NCBI RefSeq assembly: GCF_004363005.1
Contig: NZ_SNYH01000002.1
Location: forward strand, 372,001-436,000
Source: Tenacibaculum caenipelagi
Lineage (GTDB): Bacteria > Bacteroidota > Bacteroidia > Flavobacteriales > Flavobacteriaceae
Length of the DNA stretch: 64,000 nt
Reading direction: 5' to 3'
Shown in pieces: positions 28,901 through 37,032 of the stretch. The notes below the pieces were generated by a model. The model was not told where the DNA came from. It saw nothing but the letters and a program-made list of their open reading frames with translations, and did not search any database. A program made the translations under genes and the position numbers. Within the stretch, counting starts at the first letter, position 1, and every line of letters starts with the position of its first letter.

Positions 28901-30218
28901 TTTAGAAAAGGGTGTGTCAAGTACCATTACGATTACTCCAAAATGGACCGGAAGTAGTTATGATGAAGGATATGGTGTATGGATTGATTATAACCAAGAT
29001 GGTGATTTTTCTGATGCAGGTGAAACTGTTTGGACAAAAGCTAAATCTAAAGAAACTCCTGTAAGTACATCATTTACAGTACCAAGTTCGGCTTTAGAAG
29101 GTGCAACAAGAATGAGAGTTGTTATGAAATACAATGCTACTCCAACGGCTTGTGAAACCTCTTTTCAATATGGAGAAGTTGAGGATTACACTGTAAACAT
29201 TACAACAGCAGTAGCTGATACGCAAGCTCCAACAGCACCTAGTAGTTTAGCTACGTCAAATGTTGCACAAACTACATTAACATTATCTTGGACAGCATCA
29301 ACAGATAATGTAGGTGTTACAGGGTATGATGTATACCAAGGAACAACTAAATTAACTACAGTTACAGGAACGTCTTATAATGTGACAGGATTAACAGCTA
29401 ATACTGCTTATACTTTCTCAGTAAAAGCTAAAGATGCAGCAGGAAATATTTCTACAGCTAGTAATGTAGTAAATGTTACTACGTTAGATAATGTTGTTAC
29501 ATATTGTACCTCAAAAGGTAATAGAGTTACTTACGAATGGATAGATTACGTGTCTTTTGGAGGAATGACGAATACGACTTCTGCTAACGGAGGATATGGT
29601 GATTTTACTAGTAAAATAGCAACGGTTACTCAAGGAACAACGAATCAAATTATTGTAAGTGCAGGGTTTAGTGGTTCTTCTTACACTGAATATTTTACAG
29701 TTTGGATTGATTATAACCGTAACGGAACTTTTGAAAGTAATGAGCAAACTTCTTTAGGTTCTTCTAGTACAGCAGCAAATAGATCGGCAAATATATCTAT
29801 TCCAGCAACTGCATTATTAGGTCAAACAAGAATGCGTGTTTCTATGAAATATAACGGAGCATCAACAGCTTGTGAAACTTTTGGAGATGGAGAAGTAGAA
29901 GATTATACGGTTAATATCGTAAATTCATCTTCTTCAGTAGTGTTATCAGGTACAAGTGATGAGTTTGCTGAACCATTAGATAAAGAAGCAAAATCGAGCT
30001 TAATAGCATATCCAAATCCAGCTGTAAATGATGTTACTATAAGATTTGGAAGTAACGAAAATGTGAATTACAGAATCACAAATGCAACTGGTAAAGTTAT
30101 CTTGAAAGGTAAAACAATTAATGGTACTATAAATATCTCTAACTTAAAGAATGGAGTTTATTTATTAGAGGCTAATGATGATAAAAAATCAGAAACGATT
30201 AAATTAATGAAGAAATAA
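25971..30218 (+). CDS. Sortilin/BNR-repeat (VPS10-like) exoprotein with FN3, GEVED and T9SS domains
   Basis: The start is GTG at 25971, giving an N-terminal signal/anchor (KFKFLIGGLSIAAVSIIG); no ATG precedes it. Residues about 100-840 contain repeated BNR/sialidase-like Asp-box units (STNDGATWN, TTDGGTTWN, TTNGGSSWS, TSDGGTNWV) and GGVSGGLWKNTD, the typical VPS10/sortilin-type beta-propeller. Then FN3 (842-935), GEVED 1 (936-1080), FN3 (1083-1175), GEVED 2 (1176-1318) and a T9SS sorting domain (1344-1415). No protease motif was seen. Likely a secreted adhesin or glycan/protein-binding protein working outside the cell; its substrate is unknown. Flanked by terminators. Confidence 0.93.
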   Translation: MNNKFKFLIGGLSIAAVSIIGSDYLKKQNIADKLAERRKVHSTFLNESPLNESLKWGKKERKLKGLPPNRYFDQMQLLTMNPATGKMEDGSLAKLREDLLKKRAQQKNPGDNGNSWIERGPNNVGGRTRVVLFDPNDATNNTVYAGGVSGGLWKNTDISNSNSQWTRVQNVPGNLSVTSITVDPRNSNRWYVGTGEQYTAGDVVGNGVYVTTDGGTTWNAINIPAAGDAIINYNASNVFLSGIHYVNDVLAWDNGTSTELFVAVGAHVYGDSSSPRNWLGLQSAGLYRSTNDGATWNRIESANMKYAFGGKDYYYIANDLEVSANNTLWMGTIASALGEGGGRVFSSTNGGTWTEAAASPLTESNRVEIEPSATDANKIYALTQGTTSTAPVHIYKTTNAFSTASATSLPNDADTNIAANDFCRGQAFYDLVIEADPTNDNIVYVGGIDLFKTTNGGSSWSQLSHWYGGFSHQNVHADQHSIAFGNNNSSRMLFGNDGGIYYSGNAGGTISARNKGYNVTQFVKAGIGPDGAGDVNGIFSAGAQDNGTQAFRNAVAGINSSTDLSDGDGFYTFVDKDGDYMIATYVNNVIYRFSLPWNGLGRQQGGATTLSSDQNTGDFVNPMGYDDGANRLLSNASTSSTKSILSINVASNSKGNITNALLDASPTAFQASPFTNNAWFVGLANGKLLKLTNVTNSSATWSNINTPFVGSVSSVRFGATENDIFVTIHNYGVTSVWATSDGGTNWVSKEGNLPNIPVRDILQNPLDRTEAILATQLGVWSTSNFNDANPNWTQAYNGMSDVSVTSFDYWNVSGDHVTNKVIASTYGRGVFTGSFTSNAAADTEAPTAPTSLAASSITATSLTLNWTASTDNVGVTGYDVYQGTIKIGSSTTTSYNVTGLTASTAYTFTVKAKDAAGNVSAASNTANATTTAATITYCTSKGNSVSDEYIQRVQLGSIDNTSTGGNGYSDHTSISTDLEKGVSSTITITPKWTGSSYDEGYGVWIDYNQDGDFSDAGETVWTKAKSKETPVSTSFTVPSSALEGATRMRVVMKYNATPTACETSFQYGEVEDYTVNITTAVADTQAPTAPSSLATSNVAQTTLTLSWTASTDNVGVTGYDVYQGTTKLTTVTGTSYNVTGLTANTAYTFSVKAKDAAGNISTASNVVNVTTLDNVVTYCTSKGNRVTYEWIDYVSFGGMTNTTSANGGYGDFTSKIATVTQGTTNQIIVSAGFSGSSYTEYFTVWIDYNRNGTFESNEQTSLGSSSTAANRSANISIPATALLGQTRMRVSMKYNGASTACETFGDGEVEDYTVNIVNSSSSVVLSGTSDEFAEPLDKEAKSSLIAYPNPAVNDVTIRFGSNENVNYRITNATGKVILKGKTINGTINISNLKNGVYLLEANDDKKSETIKLMKK

Positions 30219-30240
30219 AATAGCTTCTTTTAATTATAAC

Positions 30241-30269
30241 AAAACCCAAGCAAATGCTTGGGTTTTTTG
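30241..30269 (+). terminator. Intrinsic terminator after BNR gene
   Basis: Perfect 11-bp stem AAAACCCAAGC/GCTTGGGTTTT with loop AAAT and a T-run. Confidence 0.92.
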
Positions 30270-30293
30270 TTTCTTTGCATAAAATTTTAGAGG

Positions 30294-32156
30294 ATGAATT
30301 ACCTATCAGTAGAAAATATAGCAAAATCATACGGAGAAAAGGTGTTGTTTGAAGACATTTCCTTCGGAATTAATAAGGATCAAAAAATAGCTTTTGTTGC
30401 TAAAAATGGTAGTGGAAAAACCTCAATTTTAAATATTATTGCTGGAAAAGATACTCCAGATGAAGGACAAGTAATTAGCCGTAAAGGAATCAATATTGCT
30501 TATTTAGCTCAAGATGATGACTTGAACCCTGAATTAACGATTGAAGAAACCATTTTTTCAACAGAAAGCACCATTCTTCCTATAATTCAACAATACGAAA
30601 AAGCTCTACAAAATCCAGATGATGCTGAGGCGTATCAGAAAGCGTTTGAGTTGATGGAACAGCACAATGCATGGGATTTTGAAACGCAGTACAAGCAGAT
30701 ACTTTCTAAGTTAAAACTAGATGATTTATCGCAAAAAGTAGGAAAGCTTTCAGGAGGCCAAAAAAAACGATTGTCTTTGGCAATCATCCTTATCAATAAA
30801 CCTGATTTATTAATTTTAGACGAGCCAACCAACCATTTAGACTTAGAAATGATTGAGTGGTTAGAAGCATTCTTTGCTAAAGAAAAAATTACCTTGTTTA
30901 TGGTAACACACGATCGTTATTTTTTAGAACGAGTGTGTAATGAAATTATAGAATTAGACAACGGAAAGTTGTATAAATACAAAGGAAATTATTCGTATTA
31001 TCTTCAAAATAAAGAAGAGCGATTAGCTTTAGAAGCAACCAACTTAGGCAAAGCAAAAAGCTTGTTTAAAAAAGAATTAGATTGGATGCGTCGTCAACCT
31101 AAAGCACGTACAACCAAGTCAAAATCGCGTATTGATGACTTTTTTGAAATCAAAGAGAAAGCACATCAACGAAGAAAAGAACACGAAGTTCAGTTAGAAA
31201 TTAATATGGAGCGTTTAGGAAGTAAAATTGTAGAGCTTCATAAACTTAAAAAGAATTTTGGTGATAAGGTCATTTTAGACGGATTTGATTATGTTTTTAA
31301 ACGAGGAGAACGTATCGGTATCATTGGAAAAAACGGAACAGGAAAATCATCTTTTTTAAACATATTAACAGGAAAAATTCCTGTTGATGGTGGTAAAGTA
31401 ATTGTTGGAGAAACGGTAAAGTTTGGGTATTACACACAAAAGGGAATTCAAATTAAAGAAGGTCAAAAGGTAATTGATGTCATTAAAGAATTTGGAGAAG
31501 AAATACCGTTAACTAAAGGAAGAAGAATTTCTGCAGCACAATTATTAGAGCGTTTTTTATTTGATAGAAAAAAACAGTACGATTTTGTGGAGAAGTTGAG
31601 TGGAGGAGAGCAAAAACGTTTGTATTTGTGTGCGGTATTAATTCAAAATCCTAATTTTTTAATTTTAGATGAGCCTACAAACGATTTAGATGTAGTGACG
31701 CTAAATGTATTAGAAAACTTTTTGTTAGATTTTCCAGGAAACTTAATGGTAGTATCGCACGATCGTTATTTTATGGATAAGATAGTGGATGGATTGTTTG
31801 TGTTTAAAGGAAATGGAGAAGTAGATAATTTCCCAGGAAACTACTCAGATTATAGAGAGTATGAGAGTTCTCTGCCACCAGAACCTAAAGATGAGAAAAT
31901 AGTAGCTGAAAAGCCTGAAAAAGCACCTCAAAAAGGAAAGTTGAGTTATAATGAAAAGCGTGAATTCGGTCAATTAGAGGTCGACATTGAGAAGTTGCAA
32001 AAAAAGAAAGTAAAACTCGAAGCGCAATTTACCAATGGAGAAATTGCAATGGACGATATCAACAAAAAATCACTCGAATTACAAGAAATTATTGAGAGTT
32101 TAGAGGAAAAAGAAGAACGTTGGTTTGAGCTTTCTATGAAGTTGGAGGGGGAGTAG
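30294..32156 (+). CDS. ABC-F family ATPase (Uup-like)
   Basis: Soluble protein with two ABC ATPase domains and no membrane segments: Walker A KNGSGKTS (around residue 40) and GKNGTGKSS (around 345); signatures LSGGQKKRLSL and LSGGEQKRLYL; Walker B LLILDEPTNHLD and FLILDEPTNDLD. The inter-domain linker has the ABC-F pattern (WMRRQPKARTTKSKSR). The C-terminal coiled coil (KLSYNEKREFGQLEVDIEKL) is the ABC_tran_CTD found in Uup. Such proteins act on ribosomes or DNA intermediates. It lies 25 bp after the terminator; a weak box TTTCTTTG (30269-30276) is the only promoter candidate. Its 3' end overlaps the convergent gene 32134 by 23 bp. Confidence 0.92.
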   Translation: MNYLSVENIAKSYGEKVLFEDISFGINKDQKIAFVAKNGSGKTSILNIIAGKDTPDEGQVISRKGINIAYLAQDDDLNPELTIEETIFSTESTILPIIQQYEKALQNPDDAEAYQKAFELMEQHNAWDFETQYKQILSKLKLDDLSQKVGKLSGGQKKRLSLAIILINKPDLLILDEPTNHLDLEMIEWLEAFFAKEKITLFMVTHDRYFLERVCNEIIELDNGKLYKYKGNYSYYLQNKEERLALEATNLGKAKSLFKKELDWMRRQPKARTTKSKSRIDDFFEIKEKAHQRRKEHEVQLEINMERLGSKIVELHKLKKNFGDKVILDGFDYVFKRGERIGIIGKNGTGKSSFLNILTGKIPVDGGKVIVGETVKFGYYTQKGIQIKEGQKVIDVIKEFGEEIPLTKGRRISAAQLLERFLFDRKKQYDFVEKLSGGEQKRLYLCAVLIQNPNFLILDEPTNDLDVVTLNVLENFLLDFPGNLMVVSHDRYFMDKIVDGLFVFKGNGEVDNFPGNYSDYREYESSLPPEPKDEKIVAEKPEKAPQKGKLSYNEKREFGQLEVDIEKLQKKKVKLEAQFTNGEIAMDDINKKSLELQEIIESLEEKEERWFELSMKLEGE

Positions 32157-32490
32157 TAATCGAAAGTATTTTATCATTTAATTGTTGAATTATTACATTA
32201 AACTCACTATTAGTTTTGTGAGATGTTTTGTATTCCCAATTACCTCCAGTTTTCATATAAATTCTTAAAATCCATGGATCTTTGGGCATAAAAATCCTTG
32301 CTCTAGTTGAAAAAACTAAATAGAGTTTAGATAACCAGTTGTCATGTCGACTTATATGTTCTATTTTCTTTAAGTCTGAAAAATAAAATTTTCTAAACTT
32401 ATTAAAATCAATCGCTTTAATTTCAAAAGCATAGGGATAAACTTTAATTTCAGGAAAGTTTTTCTCTTTAAAATAAATTTGGCTTCCCAT
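32134..32490 (-). CDS. Hypothetical 118-residue protein
   Basis: No family recognised. A small, basic and aromatic-rich soluble protein with alternating strands (FPEIKVYPYAFEIKAIDF, KLYLVFSTRARIFM), perhaps a PH-like beta-barrel; this is only an impression. It looks real: its ATG overlaps the stop of the exonuclease gene by one base (TAATG), which suggests translational coupling. It completes a three-gene overlapping run 34956-32134 on the minus strand. Its own end runs 23 bp into the 3' end of the ABC-F gene. Confidence 0.6.
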   Translation of the reverse strand: MGSQIYFKEKNFPEIKVYPYAFEIKAIDFNKFRKFYFSDLKKIEHISRHDNWLSKLYLVFSTRARIFMPKDPWILRIYMKTGGNWEYKTSHKTNSEFNVIIQQLNDKILSITTPPPTS

Positions 32491-33206
32491 TATATTTTAA
32501 TAATATCCATATCCTCCACCAAAGGCTTATTTAAAAAGCGTAACAAAAGTTGCGCAACGGCAACGGTATCACGTTCGCAATACTCAACAATACGAGACAA
32601 GTTTTTTTCTTGGTAATATACGTTGGCAACTTCACTACCATCAATATCTTGTTTCGGAGAGGGAATTCCTAGAATGGTAGTGAGTAATTTTAACGAAGTA
32701 TAATGTTTATAGTCACCAAACTTCCATAAATCCATCGTGTCTAAATGTGGAACCTCCCAAGGTTTTTTACCAAATAAATTGAGTTTATTTGGTAAATCTA
32801 CTCGATTAATAATCATTCGTCGTGCGATGTACGGAAAATCAAATTCTTTTCCATTATGGGCACATAATAAATGATTTGGATGGTTGAAATGTGTATCTAA
32901 CAAATTTTTAAAATCTTGCAAAAGTTTAAACTCATTATCGCCATAAAAAGAAGTAATTCGTAGTTGACTTTCACCTTTACGTTCTACAAAATATCCCACA
33001 GAAATACAGATAATTTTTCCAAACTCAGCCCAAATACCTGCGCGATGGTAGAACTCTTCAGGAGTAAACTCGTCTTTACGTTGATATTGCGTTTTTAAAG
33101 CGTAGAGCTCTTGCATTTCAGGCGATAAATCAGCAAATAACTCCACTTCAGGAACCGTTTCAATATCTAAAAACAAGATGTTTTGTAAGTTGAGTTTATT
33201 CAGCAT
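32490..33206 (-). CDS. 3'-5' exonuclease, PolB-exo-like (DNA_pol_B_exo2 family)
   Basis: A DEDD-type exonuclease of 238 aa. Exo I motif FLDIETVPEVELF (D and E ligands) begins at residue 12; Exo II at CAHNGKEFDFPYIARRM; Exo III YCERDTVAVAQLLL (Tyr-x3-Asp). The length and the long FTPEEFYHRAGIWAEFGKII segment match the predicted PolB-like 3'-5' exonuclease family (PF10108-like). Probably acts on single-stranded DNA or RNA ends; partner unknown. Its start overlaps the DUF4153 gene by 11 bp and its stop overlaps the next ATG by one base. Confidence 0.88.
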   Translation of the reverse strand: MLNKLNLQNILFLDIETVPEVELFADLSPEMQELYALKTQYQRKDEFTPEEFYHRAGIWAEFGKIICISVGYFVERKGESQLRITSFYGDNEFKLLQDFKNLLDTHFNHPNHLLCAHNGKEFDFPYIARRMIINRVDLPNKLNLFGKKPWEVPHLDTMDLWKFGDYKHYTSLKLLTTILGIPSPKQDIDGSEVANVYYQEKNLSRIVEYCERDTVAVAQLLLRFLNKPLVEDMDIIKI

Positions 33207-34956
33207 TTTTTTCTTTAATTAAAACATAAACATTTGTACTAGATAAATATTTTTTAGTTGTATCATCATCGGTTTCTGATAGGCTGATGTTTTGAAAAAT
33301 AAGTTTAACATTTAGTGTTTCAAAACGACGCTCTGTTGTCATTAAATCAGGATCTAAATTGTAATTTTTATCTTGATTTTGAAGCTTTTCAACTATGTCA
33401 GAGCAATCAATATCACCAATATAATTGTCTCCATTCCAAATTTTGATAATGTTACTTTTTTCATTCAAAGAAAAACGATAGTTTTTAATAGTATTTTTCC
33501 TTTCATATTTATTAAGAAGTAGACTTTTTAAAAGATCGTAATTTTTAATATCTATAGTTAAGTTAAACTCTTCAATGTTATAATAATTATTCTTATAAGT
33601 ACTATAAGGTTTGTCTGTTACTTTAATGTTTAAACTATCTATTAGTTTACTTTGTAATTGCCAATGACTTTCTGTTTTAAAAGTTGTTTTTGGATTGTAC
33701 CCTATAGTAGTTTCAAGTTTCTCTAATTCATTTTTTTCGTTTAGATAACGAATAATAGAGCGCAGTTGATTTTTCTTTTCAAAAGTGGTTGTAAAATCTG
33801 TGTTTTTAATATCAGTATATACTTTTTCAAATCGTTGAACTTGACTTTTGGTCGATACAGAAAAAGCTCCCCAAAAACCAAAAGAAACTACTATTGCAAT
33901 AATTGCTAAACTAAAAGGAAATACCTTAATTTTTTTACGTTTACTAATCAGCATGTATATAGTCATAGCCAAAATCCAGAAGGCTAGTGTAAGTACAAAA
34001 TATCGATTTTCTGTAACTCCATATTCATTTATGCGCCTGAAAATAGCTACAAAAAGCAATAGTATTAGAGGAAATAAAAGGTAGTAAAACCAAGGGTAAA
34101 ATCTTCTAATAGCGCGAGAATCTATTGTTTTTTGAATAGGGTTGATGAGTATTTGAACGATAAAGCCTAAAAGTGATAAAGCGATAACCAAGTATGAAAC
34201 CCAACCTTTTGGTAAATTCCAGTTGATTACAATTTTTAAGCTATATGCATATAAAATGATAAGGTATAAGATTACTAACGGAATCAATATATATTTTACC
34301 AAAACCTCTAAAGCCTTGGTATAATTAATGGCAATTTGGTTGTGAATATCTTTAGGAAAATCTGAAAGGTAAATCCATGTATTTACAATTCCTATACAAA
34401 TTATAAATACTTGAAAAAAGCGCTCTCCTTTAATATCTATATTGAACAAATGCTTAACAGCTAACAACGCCAAAACAATTCCTAAATAGAGTATAAGAGA
34501 AAAGAAAAGACTTCTTACAAGAGCAATAAAAACAGATTTTAAGTAGTTAAAATAGGCTGATTTATTCCATTTAAGAATAAAAGGAGCCACCATAACTAGT
34601 AAATGACCTGCTATAAAATAAAGTACAAAACGTATTATAGAGTTTTGATCAATTCTATCTTCAGCAATATCAAAACTAAAATAGAAAAGGGCTAAAAAAC
34701 TAAAGGTACCTATAAATAACCAAGAGATATCTTTTTTAAACTGTTCTTTAAAAAAGCGTGTTGTAATTAACCAGCTAACCCCTAAAACAAAAGTTAAAAT
34801 AATTCTGCCATTAAAAGCGCTATCGAAAGTATCTGATTCAATAGTAAATATGGTAAATAAAGTACCAATAATTGCCCAAGAAAGGGTTAGTGGAAATCGT
34901 TTAAATGCTTTTTTAGTTTTTGAAGCAATTTCACCAAATGAAGGTATAATTTTCAT
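33196..34956 (-). CDS. DUF4153-type multispanning membrane protein
   Basis: About 586 residues. The N-terminal 350 residues contain about ten to twelve hydrophobic helices after the motif ASKTKKAFKRFPLTLSWAIIGTLF; the remaining 230 residues after the last helix (VSFGFWGAFSVST) are soluble and probably periplasmic. The pattern matches DUF4153 proteins of flavobacteria; function unknown. Two candidate starts exist: ATG 34989 (MVFVYLYKLIS...) and ATG 34956 (MKIIPSF). I prefer 34956, since conserved residues begin there. First gene of an overlapping operon with the exonuclease and the 118-aa gene. Confidence 0.8.
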   Translation of the reverse strand: MKIIPSFGEIASKTKKAFKRFPLTLSWAIIGTLFTIFTIESDTFDSAFNGRIILTFVLGVSWLITTRFFKEQFKKDISWLFIGTFSFLALFYFSFDIAEDRIDQNSIIRFVLYFIAGHLLVMVAPFILKWNKSAYFNYLKSVFIALVRSLFFSLILYLGIVLALLAVKHLFNIDIKGERFFQVFIICIGIVNTWIYLSDFPKDIHNQIAINYTKALEVLVKYILIPLVILYLIILYAYSLKIVINWNLPKGWVSYLVIALSLLGFIVQILINPIQKTIDSRAIRRFYPWFYYLLFPLILLLFVAIFRRINEYGVTENRYFVLTLAFWILAMTIYMLISKRKKIKVFPFSLAIIAIVVSFGFWGAFSVSTKSQVQRFEKVYTDIKNTDFTTTFEKKNQLRSIIRYLNEKNELEKLETTIGYNPKTTFKTESHWQLQSKLIDSLNIKVTDKPYSTYKNNYYNIEEFNLTIDIKNYDLLKSLLLNKYERKNTIKNYRFSLNEKSNIIKIWNGDNYIGDIDCSDIVEKLQNQDKNYNLDPDLMTTERRFETLNVKLIFQNISLSETDDDTTKKYLSSTNVYVLIKEKNAE

Positions 34957-35100
34957 AGAAATCAATTTGTATAAATATACAAAAACCATAAAAAGGACAA
35001 AACAATGTGTTTTACCAGTTTCCTTTTTAAGGAAAAGTTTATTAAATATTAAATGAACGTTAAGTTAAGCGTGTATATCAAGGGTTTATTATTTTATGAT

Positions 35101-35108
35101 TACTTTTG
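35101..35108 (+). promoter_or_regulatory. -7 box TACTTTTG for the response regulator gene
   Basis: Perfect TAnnTTTG 22 bases before the ATG at 35131. It lies downstream of the earlier in-frame ATG at 35053, which is therefore unlikely to be used. Confidence 0.65.
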
Positions 35109-35130
35109 GATAACACAATATAAAAGAACT

Positions 35131-35829
35131 ATGAATACTAGCGATGTTAAAATTTTACTAGTTGATGATGAACCAGATATTTTAGAAATTGTAGGTTACA
35201 ATTTAAAATCAGAAGGGTATCAGGTATTTACTGCCAACAATGGGGCAGAAGCTGTAAAAACAGCGAAAAAGGTGATTCCACATTTAATTTTGTTAGATAT
35301 CATGATGCCAGAAATGGATGGTATCGAAGCTTGTGAAAAAATTAGAAATATAAAACCTCTTGAAGATGTATTGATTTCTTTTTTAACAGCTAGAGGAGAA
35401 GATTATTCACAAGTAGCAGGATTTGATGCTGGAGCTGATGATTATATTACTAAGCCTGTAAAACCTAAAGTACTTATAAGCAAAGTAAAATCATTACTAC
35501 GTCGTTTAAAGACGGAAGAAAAAGCAGACACTACAACAAAAATTGGTGATATTGTTATCAATAGAGATGAGTATGTTGTTTTTAAAGGAGAAGAGAAAAT
35601 AGCCTTACCAAGAAAAGAGTTTGAACTGTTTTCATTACTAACCTCTAAACCAGGAAAAGTATTTAAAAGAGAAGTTATTTTAGATAGTGTTTGGGGAAAT
35701 GAAGTGGTTGTTGGTGGTAGAACTATAGATGTACACATACGTAAATTACGTGAAAAAATAGGAGACAATTATTTTAAAACAGTTAAGGGAGTAGGATATA
35801 AGTTTGTGCTAGATGAAGCTGATAAATAA
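35131..35829 (+). CDS. OmpR/PhoB-family response regulator
   Basis: A 232-residue regulator. Receiver domain 1-120 with the acidic pair VDDEPD (12-13), phosphoacceptor D56 in LLDIMMPEMDG, and the Lys of YITKP. The C-terminal OmpR-type winged helix (about 135-232) has LPRKEFELFSLLTSKPGKVF and VWGNEVVVGGRTIDVHIRKLREKIG. The start at 35131 is supported by the -7 box at 35101; the frame could be read from 35053 but that lies above the promoter. Partner of the histidine kinase at 35950, separated by a terminator hairpin, so the kinase may be expressed at a lower level. Confidence 0.95.
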   Translation: MNTSDVKILLVDDEPDILEIVGYNLKSEGYQVFTANNGAEAVKTAKKVIPHLILLDIMMPEMDGIEACEKIRNIKPLEDVLISFLTARGEDYSQVAGFDAGADDYITKPVKPKVLISKVKSLLRRLKTEEKADTTTKIGDIVINRDEYVVFKGEEKIALPRKEFELFSLLTSKPGKVFKREVILDSVWGNEVVVGGRTIDVHIRKLREKIGDNYFKTVKGVGYKFVLDEADK

Positions 35830-35850
35830 TTTTTAAACTCAAAAATTAAT

Positions 35851-35883
35851 AAGTAGATTGCTGACTAGCAATCTACTTTTTTT
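35851..35883 (+). terminator. Intrinsic terminator/attenuator between regulator and kinase
   Basis: Perfect 12-bp stem AAGTAGATTGCT/AGCAATCTACTT with loop GACT and a T-run. It separates two genes of one two-component system. Confidence 0.88.
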
Positions 35884-35949
35884 ATAATTGAAACTGAGAA
35901 GTTATAAATTATAGAAAAACTAATTATTCTTAAAAAGGAATAAATACAC

Positions 35950-36996
35950 ATGAAAAAAATAAAAAAAACATACAGTTATGCGTTATGGTCGGCACTGTAT
36001 TCCACTTTGCTATCTATAATAATTGCAGTATTATCATACTTGTTTTTACTTAATATTTTAGGGGTAGGTACAGTTATTGTTTTTGGAGTTGTTATGTTTA
36101 TCGTGTCGTTTTTTGTTATACAATATCGAGCAGAATACTTTATTTACCAGCGGGTAAAGAAAATGTATGAAGATATTTCTATTTTAGACGTTAACGATTT
36201 AAAGCGAAAAAAAGTAACTACTGATGTAGAATCATTGACAAAAAGTGTTCAAGAATATGTTGAAGGAAAAAGTGAAGAAATTGCACATTTAACACAACGA
36301 GATTCTTTTCGTCGTGATTTCTTAGGAAATGTAGCCCACGAGTTAAAAACTCCGCTTTTTACTGTACAAGGATATATCTTAACACTAATTGAAGGTGCTG
36401 CTGAAGATAAAGAAATTCTTACCAAATATTTAGACAGGGCCAATAAAGGAGTTGAACGATTGACTTCTATTGTTAAAGACTTAGATATGATTGCTAAGTT
36501 AGAAACAGAAGGAATGAAAATGAACATTCAAACCTTTAACATTATAGAACTTATCCAGAATGTATTTGATTTGTTTGAAATGAAGGCAAAAAAACGAAAC
36601 ATCACGTTACGTTTTGATCGTGTATATGATTTCCCTCATTTGGTAAAAGGAGATGTAGAAAGGATTGAACAAGTATTGATTAACCTTATTGTAAATTCTA
36701 TTAAATATGGTAGAGTAGGAGGAATTACCACAGTGAGTATTGAACCATATAACCAGAATAAACTTATTATTAAAATAAACGATAATGGTGAAGGAATAAA
36801 ACAAGAACATCTTTCACGTTTATTTGAACGTTTTTATCGTGTTGATCAAAGTAGATCTCGCGAGCAAGGAGGATCTGGTTTGGGGCTTTCTATCGTAAAA
36901 CATATTATTGAAGCACATAATGAAACCATTCTTTTAAAAAGTAAATACGGAGAAGGCTCAGAGTTTTCGTTTACTTTAGAAAAGGCAATGAAATAA
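35950..36996 (+). CDS. Sensor histidine kinase (PhoR-like)
   Basis: A 348-residue membrane kinase. Two N-terminal helices with almost no periplasmic loop (about 10-60) are followed by a HAMP-like linker, HisKA with the phosphorylated His H130 (NVAHELKTPLF), then HATPase_c: N box NLIVNSIKYG, G1 DNGEGI, F box LFERFYRVD, and G2 GGSGLGLSIVKHI. The sensing part is very small, so the signal is likely membrane-based or via another protein, as in PhoR. Cognate regulator just upstream. Shared terminator with purD. Confidence 0.94.
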   Translation: MKKIKKTYSYALWSALYSTLLSIIIAVLSYLFLLNILGVGTVIVFGVVMFIVSFFVIQYRAEYFIYQRVKKMYEDISILDVNDLKRKKVTTDVESLTKSVQEYVEGKSEEIAHLTQRDSFRRDFLGNVAHELKTPLFTVQGYILTLIEGAAEDKEILTKYLDRANKGVERLTSIVKDLDMIAKLETEGMKMNIQTFNIIELIQNVFDLFEMKAKKRNITLRFDRVYDFPHLVKGDVERIEQVLINLIVNSIKYGRVGGITTVSIEPYNQNKLIIKINDNGEGIKQEHLSRLFERFYRVDQSRSREQGGSGLGLSIVKHIIEAHNETILLKSKYGEGSEFSFTLEKAMK

Positions 36997-37026
36997 AAAA
37001 GGAGTTGATTATCAACTCCTTTTTTA
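36995..37026. terminator. Bidirectional terminator (kinase / purD)
   Basis: AAAAAAGGAGTTGA/TCAACTCCTTTTTT with a 3-base loop between two convergent genes. Confidence 0.88.
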
Positions 37027-37032
37027 TGCTAT

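Noticed and set aside
19212-30218. CRISPR-like or tandem-repeat array in the large exoproteins
   Set aside because: The repeats are coding FN3 and GEVED modules of about 90-145 residues, not short direct repeats with spacers.
35053-35130. 26-residue N-terminal extension of the OmpR-type regulator
   Set aside because: It would be read upstream of the -7 box at 35101 and has no match to receiver domains.
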